From contig NZ_CP091786.1 of the NCBI RefSeq assembly GCF_022024015.1, positions 682,001 to 746,000 on the forward strand: 64,000 nt of DNA, given 5' to 3'. Below the pieces are notes generated by a model. The model searched no databases. It worked only from the letters and a program-made list of their open reading frames with translations, and was not told where the DNA came from. Below are positions 25,881-34,124 of the stretch, piece by piece (within the stretch, counting starts at the first letter, position 1; each line of letters opens with the position of its first letter). The DNA is from Prevotella sp. E9-3. Lineage in GTDB: Bacteria; Bacteroidota; Bacteroidia; Bacteroidales; Bacteroidaceae. Both the position numbers and the translations under genes were made by a program.

Positions 25881-28688
25881 TTAATAGTCATTTTTTCGAT
25901 TGATGGCACTTGCTGTGGCAGGGATTGCAATCCATACCACAGTTCCTTTTCCTTCAGTCGAATTTATCTCTATAGTTCCTCCCATTTGTTCGGTAAGTTC
26001 CTTACAGATGGGCAGTCCTAATCCCGTACCTTTATGGTTGCCGCTTGTAAAACGTTCATATATTTGTGAGAGTAACTCCTCAGACATGCCTTTACCAGTA
26101 TCCTCAATAGTGATAAAAAGCTTGCCGTTTATATAGTCATAACGAGCCAATACCATTCCCTGGTCTGTGTGTTGAACGGCATTTCTGACTATTTGTTCAA
26201 TGACACGACCTATATTGGTATCGTCTATGTCAACAACCAGTTGATCGTATCGGTTTTCAACGATGTATTTTACTCCCTCTTTTTGATAGCCTGTCCATGC
26301 TGCCTCACAGTGATTGGCAAAAGAAAGTGAGAAATCCGTGGGCTGCTTGTTCATTTCAATCATGTGAGCATCCAGTCTTGACAGAAACAGAATGTCGTTG
26401 ATGAGTTCAAGTAAGTGAGCTGAATTGTTTTTGATTTCTTCGATAAAGATGAGTTCGTCTTCAGGCGTGTGATCCTGTTCGAAAAGTTCTGAGAAACCTA
26501 CAACAGCATTCAGTGGCGTGCGAATCTCATAGCTCATGTTGCGGAGGAAAGAGTTCTTCAGGTCTTCCACTTCTTGTGCGCGTACAGTCTCTTTCTGGAG
26601 CAAAACCTCGGTCGCTTTTATCTCGCTTAGATCACGGCACATGCCGAAATATCCGTTTACATTTCCTTCTGCATCGAATGTGGGCACAAAGCGGAACTGA
26701 AGGAACAGATTTTTGCCTTTTACCCGTAGTGTAGTCATGATGTCGGCGGTAATACTGTTCTTTGTGAGCTCATCCATACTGTTCAGTGCGCGCATGGCAG
26801 TTTTTTTTGACGTTTCATGAGCCAGTGTCATACAGCGCGATTGGGTCAATGTGTGTTGGATCACTTCCAGTCCTTTGAAAATGGTCAGTGTGTGGGTGCT
26901 TGGAGAATAGAATGCCATGCGCACACCGCCCACTCCCATCACATAGTTGATGTTTTGTGCATAGTCGGTCACTTTCTGTGTGGCCTGTTTTACTTCTGCA
27001 ACACTCTTTTGAAGAGTACGGTAAGTACGGACGACCTCAGTCACATCCCTACCCGTACCGTAAGCGCATTGTAACGCTCCCTGCTCATCGTGTATGGGCA
27101 CCAACTGGAGCTCGTAGAACATGGCATTTTCAGCTTTTGCAGTACACCCTGTTCCGTCAGGCTTCACGAATAAGGTAGAATAGAAGTAGTCAAATGAGTT
27201 ATAGTCAAAATCCTTAATGTTCATAATCTGCTGCATGCTGATTTTGTTCTTGACCACTTCTTGCAGCGACATTCTGAAGGTTTTCTGTGCGCGCTCGTTC
27301 ATGTCGGCGATATATCCGTCTTTATCGTAATATACCATATCGACTAATGCTGTATCGAATACAGAACGGTATCGGCTTAAACGCTCTAATGCTTCTTGCT
27401 GGCGTTTGCGCTCCTCGTAAACGTCTGAACAAACAGCAATTATAATGTGTGGTTTTCCGTGCTTTCTACGCAGAACAGACATGTTGATGACGTAGATACG
27501 GTCGCCTCCTTCGGGATTGCTTTCAGCAAAGGTGACGACTTCAAGTTGGAGGGTCTCTGCTTCTTCGTTTTCAAGCTTATCCAAACATTCCACTATGCGT
27601 CTCATGTTTTCTTCACCTACACGGTTGGTCATTGCACTGATAGGGTAACGCTGACTGGCAACACCGTCGTGGTCGAGCCAAGTGAATTTACGCGCTTTGA
27701 TATCAAATAGCCAGATACTAAGTCCGCTGGTATGCATGATGAGGGCAAGTCTTCTCGTACGCTTTTTCCCTTCTTCAATAGCTCTCCGTTCCCTGTAAAT
27801 GGCCCAAACAGCAAAGAAAACAAGCAGGATGACAAGGATGACGCTGATGTTCAGAATGTTCCATATCCATGATGGAATGTTCGTGTTCTGAGTTTCAGGA
27901 TAGAACCATTTGTTTTGTAACGAAGACAACTCGTTTCTTGAGTCAATCTCGTTGTACACTGAGTCTATTTTGTTTAGCAGCCATCTGTCGTTTGACATAA
28001 AACGATATTCACCGTCTGTCATTTCTACAGGAGCTATGTTGAGATTCTCAATATGGTACATATGAAGCAAACTCTTCAGTGAGGCAGTGTTCCATAGAAT
28101 CTGACCTTCTTCCGATTCCGATAGTTCAATGATAGCGTGCTTCATGTCGGTATGCGGAATGGCATTGTAGTGCCATCCGTTGCTTTCCATCAAATGATGA
28201 CTGTAACTGCCTTCGTGTACGATGACCGTTTCATGACCTAAGTCGGAAAGTTTAAATATAGTTCGCTTTTCTTTTTTAGGCCATACTACGCTATGGGTAA
28301 ACAAATGTACGAGAACTTTGCCGAATTTGGCATAAGGATTATGGAAATGCGCATCCATGCCAAGGCTGAGGTCTGCTTTGCCATCTTTTAGGTCGTTCAA
28401 CACCTGACTGCGTTCTTTCAGTCTGATTACGTAAGGGATATTCAGCTTTTCCATGATAGCCCTAACCAAGTCAAGGTTGTAGCCCATCTCCTCGCCGTTG
28501 TCGTTGCGGAAAGCATAAGGCCACAAATCCAATGCGTCTTCAAATACCAGTGGATTTTCTTTGGTATATTCCCTTAGTGGATTTTCTTGATTTGTTGAGA
28601 AATCGTCTTGTGGTAGGGCAAATATTTGTACAGGCATGAATAACATGAACAGTACCGCAATTCCCATTGCATTTAATGATTGCCTCAT
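25881..28688 (-). CDS. Sensor kinase paralogue lacking the phospho-acceptor histidine
   Basis: 935 aa, same order as its downstream neighbour: signal peptide 1-25, SBP type 3 domain about 45-265, membrane segment near 272-292, PAS-like units and HisKA-like helix. The H box reads NMSYEIRTPLN, with Tyr (TAT) at 720 where His is required. The ATPase motifs are intact (RNAVQHT, EDTGKGM, GTGLGLPI). It can probably bind ATP but cannot autophosphorylate at the normal site; it may phosphorylate or modulate the neighbour in a heterodimer (inference). First gene of a minus-strand unit with the intact kinase and the AraC regulator. Confidence 0.9.
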   Translation of the reverse strand: MRQSLNAMGIAVLFMLFMPVQIFALPQDDFSTNQENPLREYTKENPLVFEDALDLWPYAFRNDNGEEMGYNLDLVRAIMEKLNIPYVIRLKERSQVLNDLKDGKADLSLGMDAHFHNPYAKFGKVLVHLFTHSVVWPKKEKRTIFKLSDLGHETVIVHEGSYSHHLMESNGWHYNAIPHTDMKHAIIELSESEEGQILWNTASLKSLLHMYHIENLNIAPVEMTDGEYRFMSNDRWLLNKIDSVYNEIDSRNELSSLQNKWFYPETQNTNIPSWIWNILNISVILVILLVFFAVWAIYRERRAIEEGKKRTRRLALIMHTSGLSIWLFDIKARKFTWLDHDGVASQRYPISAMTNRVGEENMRRIVECLDKLENEEAETLQLEVVTFAESNPEGGDRIYVINMSVLRRKHGKPHIIIAVCSDVYEERKRQQEALERLSRYRSVFDTALVDMVYYDKDGYIADMNERAQKTFRMSLQEVVKNKISMQQIMNIKDFDYNSFDYFYSTLFVKPDGTGCTAKAENAMFYELQLVPIHDEQGALQCAYGTGRDVTEVVRTYRTLQKSVAEVKQATQKVTDYAQNINYVMGVGGVRMAFYSPSTHTLTIFKGLEVIQHTLTQSRCMTLAHETSKKTAMRALNSMDELTKNSITADIMTTLRVKGKNLFLQFRFVPTFDAEGNVNGYFGMCRDLSEIKATEVLLQKETVRAQEVEDLKNSFLRNMSYEIRTPLNAVVGFSELFEQDHTPEDELIFIEEIKNNSAHLLELINDILFLSRLDAHMIEMNKQPTDFSLSFANHCEAAWTGYQKEGVKYIVENRYDQLVVDIDDTNIGRVIEQIVRNAVQHTDQGMVLARYDYINGKLFITIEDTGKGMSEELLSQIYERFTSGNHKGTGLGLPICKELTEQMGGTIEINSTEGKGTVVWIAIPATASAINRKNDY

Positions 28689-28712
28689 TTCGTTTGTTAT
28701 TGGTTAGTGCAG

Positions 28713-28743
28713 CAAAAGTACGAAAAAAGTATTAAATTGCAAA
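28713..28743 (-). promoter_or_regulatory. Promoter of the kinase-kinase-AraC unit
   Basis: Minus strand TTTG (28740-28743), 19 bases, TACTTTTG (28713-28720). Confidence 0.75.
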
Positions 28744-28772
28744 AGGATTCCTTTGTTTTTTGTTGTCGAACA

Positions 28773-28802
28773 TTGTTTTTTGGTAAGAAATACTTAACTT
28801 TG
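28773..28802 (+). promoter_or_regulatory. Promoter of the GH3 gene
   Basis: TTG (28773-28775), 19 bases, TAACTTTG (28795-28802), 44 bases before the start. Confidence 0.75.
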
Positions 28803-28846
28803 CAGCAATTAACCCAACAATCATAAATTAAACATAACCCAAAACA

Positions 28847-31057
28847 ATGAAGAAATTGTTCGTTTTAGCAGCATTCGCCTTGCTTGCTGTAGGCACTAAT
28901 GCACAGGTGTATCAGAATCCGAACGCTCCCATCGAGGTACGCATTCAAGATGCACTCAGTAGGATGACTGTTCACGAGAAAGTGAATCTGTTGCATGGAC
29001 AGAGTAAGTTCACCAGTGCCGGCGTGCCTCGTCTTGGTATTCGCCAGTTGAACATGGATGATGGCCCTCATGGTGTGCGTGAGGAGTTGGAATGGAATGC
29101 ATGGAATGCCGCTCATTGGACCAATGACTCTATTGTGGCTTTCCCTTCTCTTACTTGCCTTGCAGCTACTTGGAACCGTGATTTGGCTACACTATACGGT
29201 CATTCTGTCAGTGAAGAGTTTGCCTATCGCGGAAAAGATCTTATGCTTGGCCCTGGTGTAAATATTCAGCGTACGCCTTTGAATGGACGTGCATTTGAAT
29301 ATATGGGTGAAGATCCTTATCTGGCTGGTGAAATGGTAGTACCTTTTATACAGGCCGTTCAGAAGAATGGTGTTGGTTGTTGCTTGAAACATTTCGTATT
29401 GAATGATCAAGAGACCGACCGCTTTAGCGTTAATGTAAATGTGTCGGAGCGAGCCATGCGCGAAATCTATCTCTATCCTTTCGAGCAAGCAGTAAAACGT
29501 GCTCGTGTATGGAGTATCATGGGTTCTTATAACCTCTGGCAGAATGTGCATTGTTGTCATAATGATGCTTTGTTGAATGGTATCCTGAAGAAAGAATGGC
29601 AGTGGGATGGTACATTAGTCAGTGATTGGGGAGGTACGCATAATACCATGCAGGCAGCTTTGGGCGGTCTTGATATTGAAATGGGTACAGACGGTGATGG
29701 CGTTACTCCTGCCAATGAGTTCGGATATGAAGATTTCTATTTAGCCGACAAATTTGAGAAGCTTGTAAAGGAAGGAAAAGTACCGATGTCAGTGCTTGAT
29801 GAGAAGGCTTCGCGTGTGTTGCGTCTCATTTTCCGTACAGGAATGAATCCAAAGAAAGTAATTGGTAATCTATGTTCAGAAGAGCATTATGATGCCTGTC
29901 GCCAGATAGGCGAGGAGGGTATTGTGTTGCTGAAGAATGCTCCTGTTGGCAAGAAGAAAGAGTCTTCATTACTGCCTCTCAATCTGACTAAATATAAGAC
30001 AATCCTTGTGGTGGGAGAGAATGCAACCCGTTCGTTGACAAAAGGTGGAGGCTCTTCAGAATTGAAGACACTGAAAGATGTTTCTCCTTTGGAAGGCTTA
30101 CAGGCAAAAGCCAACGGTGTGAATATTCTTTACGCTCAAGGTTATGATTCAGGTCGTGCTCTATATGACAATGTGGATAAAGTAGAACTTTCAAAGAACG
30201 AACAGCTGAAGGCTGAGGCTATAGAGAAGGCCCGTCAGGCAGATCTGATTATCTTTGTGGGTGGCTTGAACAAGAATCATAAACAGGATTGTGAAAATGG
30301 CGACCGTGAAAGCTATGATCTCAGCTACGGCCAGAACGAGTTGATTGCTCAGTTGGCTCAGATTCAGAAAAATATTGTTGTTGTTACCTTTGGCGGAAAT
30401 CCTTATGCCATGCCTTGGATTCAGCAGGTGCCCGCCCTTGTTCATTGCTGGTATTTAGGAAGTGAAGCAGGAAATGCACTCGCTGGCATACTGACTGGCG
30501 AAGTGAATCCCAGCGGAAAACTCCCTGTTACCTTCGCAAAGAACTATGAAGATTATCCTTATGTGAAGTTTGGTAAGGAAGCATATCCTGGAGTTAATCG
30601 TCAGGTCTATTACAAGGAAGACCTTTTTGTAGGCTATCGTGGTTTTGAGAAAGACAAGGTGCAACCTTTGTTCCCCTTCGGCTTCGGTCTTAGCTATACT
30701 ACGTTCAAATATGGCAAGCCAACCGTTTCTCAAGAGGGAAAAGACTGGGTATTGACCGTTGATATAACCAATAATGGCAAGTGTGAAGGCAAGGAAACCG
30801 TTCAGTTGTATGTGGGTAATGAGAAATATGCCACATCAAAGAAAGAAATTACCCGTCCTGCCAAGGAACTGAAGGATTTCGTAAAACTCTCTCTGAAACC
30901 AGGCGAAACCAAACAGGCTGTTTTCAGAATCAATGCCAACAGTCTGCGTATTTGGGATGAGACTGCGCATGGATGGAAGACGGAATCAGGCAATTATAAA
31001 CTCTATATCGGTTCGTCATCAGCTGATATAAAGGAAGTTGCCTCTCTGAAGATCTAA
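28847..31057 (+). CDS. Beta-glucosidase-type glycoside hydrolase, GH3, exported
   Basis: 736 aa with signal peptide 1-19. The GH3 N-terminal barrel contains MDDGPHGVR (substrate loop), GPGVNIQRTPLNGRAFEYMGEDP, CLKHFVLNDQE and nucleophile D260 in LVSDWGG. The C-terminal sandwich carries IGEEGIVLLKN and GDRESYDL, and an Fn3-like domain ends the protein (LFPFGFGLSYTTF ... VTVDITNNG-type strand). It probably removes beta-linked glucose or xylose from oligosaccharides in the periplasm. Monocistronic, with a terminator at 31093. Confidence 0.93.
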   Translation: MKKLFVLAAFALLAVGTNAQVYQNPNAPIEVRIQDALSRMTVHEKVNLLHGQSKFTSAGVPRLGIRQLNMDDGPHGVREELEWNAWNAAHWTNDSIVAFPSLTCLAATWNRDLATLYGHSVSEEFAYRGKDLMLGPGVNIQRTPLNGRAFEYMGEDPYLAGEMVVPFIQAVQKNGVGCCLKHFVLNDQETDRFSVNVNVSERAMREIYLYPFEQAVKRARVWSIMGSYNLWQNVHCCHNDALLNGILKKEWQWDGTLVSDWGGTHNTMQAALGGLDIEMGTDGDGVTPANEFGYEDFYLADKFEKLVKEGKVPMSVLDEKASRVLRLIFRTGMNPKKVIGNLCSEEHYDACRQIGEEGIVLLKNAPVGKKKESSLLPLNLTKYKTILVVGENATRSLTKGGGSSELKTLKDVSPLEGLQAKANGVNILYAQGYDSGRALYDNVDKVELSKNEQLKAEAIEKARQADLIIFVGGLNKNHKQDCENGDRESYDLSYGQNELIAQLAQIQKNIVVVTFGGNPYAMPWIQQVPALVHCWYLGSEAGNALAGILTGEVNPSGKLPVTFAKNYEDYPYVKFGKEAYPGVNRQVYYKEDLFVGYRGFEKDKVQPLFPFGFGLSYTTFKYGKPTVSQEGKDWVLTVDITNNGKCEGKETVQLYVGNEKYATSKKEITRPAKELKDFVKLSLKPGETKQAVFRINANSLRIWDETAHGWKTESGNYKLYIGSSSADIKEVASLKI

Positions 31058-31092
31058 TGCCGATTGGTTGAGATTCCTTAACTGGATGAATA

Positions 31093-31137
31093 AAAAAAAC
31101 GAAGAGATTTCTTTTGATTCTCTTCGTTTTTTTGTTT
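31093..31137. terminator. Terminator after GH3
   Basis: AAACGAAGAGA (31097-31107) pairs with TCTCTTCGTTT (31119-31129) and is flanked by an A run and a T run, so it works on both strands. The T run overlaps the stop region of the convergent gene. Confidence 0.85.
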
Positions 31138-31604
31138 TATTTGCTTGTGAATTTCTTCGTTTCTGTTCCTGCTTTTACGATGTAAGTTCCTTTTATCATG
31201 CCATCAAGTTTGATGCCTTTCTGAGCATCTTGCGCCTTGATGGAACGAATTACCTTACCACTTAAATCGTAAATGTTAATATAGTCACCCTTCAGATTGT
31301 CAACATAAAGTTTACCATCGCGTACTGTGAAGTTCGATTTCTCGTTATCCAATGTTGAGATGTTGGTAGGGTCGGCACTAAAAAACATCTTGGACAGAGT
31401 TTCTAGTGGCAACTTCTGTTCAGTACCGTTGGTCAGGTGAAGAATCATGTCGGTTTCATCAAAAGTAATCTTATTGATATTGCCGACTTCAAAGTGTGTT
31501 GCCTCGTTGGTTTGGACAATCGTCAGATATGCGTAGTCGTCTGCCAAAACCACGCTGCTAACCGTCAAGAGCAGACAAGTAATAAAGTTACGGAAAGTAA
31601 TCAT
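31137..31604 (-). CDS. Small secreted protein with Por/T9SS-like C-terminal domain
   Basis: 155 aa from ATG 31604 (MITFRNFITCLLLTVSSVVLA, signal peptide). The mature part has NINKITFDETDMILHLTNGT, the short beta motif common in Prevotella exported proteins. It ends in INIYDLSGKVIRSIKA ... GTYIVKAGTETKKF, the type A sorting-domain pattern of type IX cargo. So almost the whole protein is sorting domain plus a short adaptor; no catalytic domain is present. An in-frame upstream start at 31637 would lie over the -7 box and is rejected. Confidence 0.8.
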   Translation of the reverse strand: MITFRNFITCLLLTVSSVVLADDYAYLTIVQTNEATHFEVGNINKITFDETDMILHLTNGTEQKLPLETLSKMFFSADPTNISTLDNEKSNFTVRDGKLYVDNLKGDYINIYDLSGKVIRSIKAQDAQKGIKLDGMIKGTYIVKAGTETKKFTSK

Positions 31605-31634
31605 GTTTGTAGTCAATTTTATAAATAGTTTGTG

Positions 31635-31642
31635 CAAAGATA
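31635..31642 (-). promoter_or_regulatory. -7 box of the small secreted protein gene
   Basis: TATCTTTG on the minus strand, 30 bases before the ATG at 31604. It directly touches the terminator of the gene upstream. Confidence 0.6.
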
Positions 31643-31685
31643 AAAAAGAGTAAGCTATTCCTGTCGCAATGACTTACTCTTTTTT
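31642..31685 (-). terminator. Terminator of the acyl-CoA synthetase gene
   Basis: Thirteen-base-pair stem AAAAAAGAGTAAG (31642-31654) / CTTACTCTTTTTT (31673-31685), with U-rich 3' arms on both strands. Confidence 0.8.
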
Positions 31686-31763
31686 GATTTTTTAATCTTT
31701 CTTGTGATGATTCCTTTTAATCTTTCTCATCGAATAATATTTGTCTTTTTCATCGAAAACTCT

Positions 31764-33911
31764 TTAATCCTTTTCGATACGTATTCGGGCATCAACGGCC
31801 ACCACATTCTGACCGTCGGCCAACAGCGGGTTGATGTCCATTTCCTTTATTTCAGTGGCAAAGCGTAGTAGGGTAGAGAGGCGCACAATAATCTCGGCAT
31901 ATTTCTGCTCGTTGATTCCTTTCTGCCCGCGTGTGCCTTTCAGTATCTTATAGCCGCGGAGTGAGTGAATCATTGAATAGGCTTCGTTATAGCTAAGCGG
32001 TGCTAAGCCACTCGATACGTCCTTCAATACTTCTACAAAGATACCGCCCAGTCCGCATAGCACCACATGCCCGAAACGTTTCTCGTATTTAGCGCCAATG
32101 AAGAGCTCTGTACCACTGATCATTTTCTGAACCATGATGGCAGTTGCGTCAGGAATCTGCATCATTCGGTCGAACTCAAGTGCAAGGTGTTCAGCTGTGC
32201 GGATGTTCAGTGCCACACCGCCAACATCACTCTTGTGTACAGGTCCTACCACCTTGGCCACAACAGGATAGCCAACTTTTTGGGCAAAGGCTGTCAGTTC
32301 TTCTTTTGAGGTGCTTACAAGTTCCGGTACCATAGGAATGCCAGCACAGTCGAACAACTGACGCACCACTTCCGGACTAACGTATCCGTTCCTTTCTTCA
32401 AGAGAACTCGGAGATAGATTGCTGATAATTTCACGTATGCGAGGCACGTCAACTCCAAAGAGTTCTATCTCTGGCGGAGCAGGTGCCGGTGTCTTCATAA
32501 TCTGTGTGAGGGCAGTTGCCAGTGTCACCTCATCACTGAAATTGACATGACCTTTCTTCAAGAATTCTTCTACCTCAGGACCAGCGGTATGCAAGCTTGG
32601 CAGAATAGGGAAAATAGGCTTCTTGCACTCCAGTATCTTCTTGTGCAATACGTCATAGGTTTCGTATAGCGTGACTAGTCCTGGCGTACCGAATATTACC
32701 ATAATGGCATCAATCTCGTCGAATTTGTTTTCGCAATAATCAATTGCTATACCAAGCTGCTCGGGCGTTCCTGTAGCCAATATGTCGATAGGGTTGGCAA
32801 CCGATGAACCAGGAAATAGTTGGGCTTTCAGCTCTTCGGCAGCAGGTCCTTCAATCTTAGGTACCAGAAGACCACCTTTCGACAATGCATCGGTGAGCAT
32901 CACGCCCGGTCCGCCGGCATGGGTGACGATAGCAATTCTGAGTGAAGAGTGAAGAGTGAAAAGTGAAGAATTATTTGCAGAGCGAGTGGAAGCAGATTGT
33001 GTGGCTTCAGCTGTACGCTCCAAACTCTCAAAGATACAGCCTACAGTGGTCAACTCTTCACGCGAGAAACATCTTACGATGCCCGCTTTACGGAATAGGG
33101 CTTCTACTGCCGAATCGCTGCTGGCAATAGCACCTGTGTGACTCGAAGCTGCACGACTTCCACTCTCGCTCGACCCCGATTTGATGGCGGCAATCCTACA
33201 GCCCTTCCTTATTAGTGAACTGGCGTGGAATAGTAGTTTGTCGGGATTGGAGATGTTCTCAATATAGAGGAGCTTTATGTGCGAATCGTTTTCCGGGTCA
33301 AAGTGCTCGTCCATATATTGCAGCACGTCCTCAATGCCTATCTGCTTTCCATTACCAATAGACCACACGCTATTGAACTGCAAACCTTTGATAACCGCAC
33401 TTTCCAGGATAAATACCGCCGTTGCACCCGAACCACTGATAAAATCTACACCTTTAGGATTCAGATGTGGAATCGGTTTCGTGAACACAGAATGATGGTG
33501 GCGTGTCAGCAGTCCGATGCAGTTCGGACCGATGAGCGAGGCTCCATATTGTTCGCAGATGTCCAGGATATTCTTCTCCAGTTTTCCACCGGCTTTCGTC
33601 TCTTCGCCAAATCCTGCTGAGATAATGATGAAAGCACGTGTTCCTTTCTGTGAGGCTAACGCTTTCACACTGTCAGGACACATCTTGGCCGGAATCACTA
33701 AAATGGCCAGTTCAGTAGGTGGCAGTTCCTCAATGGCATGAAACACTTTGATGCCCTGCACCTCGTCTTCTTTTGGGTTGACAATACGCAAGGTTCCATC
33801 GAAACCACCGTTTATCAGATTTCGCACAATAGCGCCTCCAGGCTTGTGCACATTGTTAGAGCCGCCTATGACGACAATGCTCTTCGGTTGTAATAGTTCT
33901 CGGTTAATCAT
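31764..33911 (-). CDS. ADP-forming acetate/acyl-CoA ligase, fused alpha and beta parts
   Basis: 715 aa. An N-terminal CoA-binding Rossmann domain (SIVVIGGSNNVHKPGG) is followed by two succinyl-CoA-ligase-like domains (GPNCIGLL; phospho-His loop SHTGAIASSDSAVEALF; THAGGPGVMLTDAL). A C-terminal ATP-grasp domain comes last (GYPVVAKVVGPVHKSDVGGVALN). It makes ATP from acetyl- or other acyl-CoA. The start at 33911 (MINRELLQPKS) lies 4 bases behind a -7 box; the in-frame TTG at 33926 is upstream of that box. The linker at about residues 315-323 (SSLFTLHSSLR) is encoded by a heptanucleotide repeat. Confidence 0.92.
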   Translation of the reverse strand: MINRELLQPKSIVVIGGSNNVHKPGGAIVRNLINGGFDGTLRIVNPKEDEVQGIKVFHAIEELPPTELAILVIPAKMCPDSVKALASQKGTRAFIIISAGFGEETKAGGKLEKNILDICEQYGASLIGPNCIGLLTRHHHSVFTKPIPHLNPKGVDFISGSGATAVFILESAVIKGLQFNSVWSIGNGKQIGIEDVLQYMDEHFDPENDSHIKLLYIENISNPDKLLFHASSLIRKGCRIAAIKSGSSESGSRAASSHTGAIASSDSAVEALFRKAGIVRCFSREELTTVGCIFESLERTAEATQSASTRSANNSSLFTLHSSLRIAIVTHAGGPGVMLTDALSKGGLLVPKIEGPAAEELKAQLFPGSSVANPIDILATGTPEQLGIAIDYCENKFDEIDAIMVIFGTPGLVTLYETYDVLHKKILECKKPIFPILPSLHTAGPEVEEFLKKGHVNFSDEVTLATALTQIMKTPAPAPPEIELFGVDVPRIREIISNLSPSSLEERNGYVSPEVVRQLFDCAGIPMVPELVSTSKEELTAFAQKVGYPVVAKVVGPVHKSDVGGVALNIRTAEHLALEFDRMMQIPDATAIMVQKMISGTELFIGAKYEKRFGHVVLCGLGGIFVEVLKDVSSGLAPLSYNEAYSMIHSLRGYKILKGTRGQKGINEQKYAEIIVRLSTLLRFATEIKEMDINPLLADGQNVVAVDARIRIEKD
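32940..32967. repeat. Heptanucleotide repeat inside the acyl-CoA ligase gene
   Basis: GAGTGAA three times and AAGTGAA once (32940-32967), in a linker between two domains. Confidence 0.85.
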
Positions 33912-33915
33912 GCGG

Positions 33916-33923
33916 CAAATATA
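33916..33923 (-). promoter_or_regulatory. -7 box of the acyl-CoA ligase gene
   Basis: TATATTTG on the minus strand ends 4 bases before ATG 33911, predicting a leaderless mRNA. Confidence 0.55.
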
Positions 33924-34003
33924 CAAAAAAACTTTTATACAATGACGAAAGAAAAAGAAAAAACACCGAATAACATGATTTTTTACAGAATAATTTACTG
34001 CGA

Positions 34004-34024
34004 TAACGATTGATATAATCGTTA
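34004..34024. promoter_or_regulatory. Palindrome upstream of the alpha-2-macroglobulin gene
   Basis: TAACGATT (34004-34011), 5-base spacer, AATCGTTA (34017-34024), about 50 bases upstream of the -7 box. It may be a repressor or activator site. A related GATATAATCGTAAAC occurs at 42236-42250. Confidence 0.4.
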
Positions 34025-34073
34025 AACTTTCATATTTTCACCCCTATATACAGGCGAAATCAGAAAATATAAC

Positions 34074-34081
34074 TATCTTTG
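34074..34081 (+). promoter_or_regulatory. -7 box of the alpha-2-macroglobulin operon
   Basis: TATCTTTG, 43 bases before ATG 34125. Confidence 0.55.
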
Positions 34082-34124
34082 CAAAAATAGGAAATTGTCG
34101 TATTTTTCTAAAAACCGAAACATC

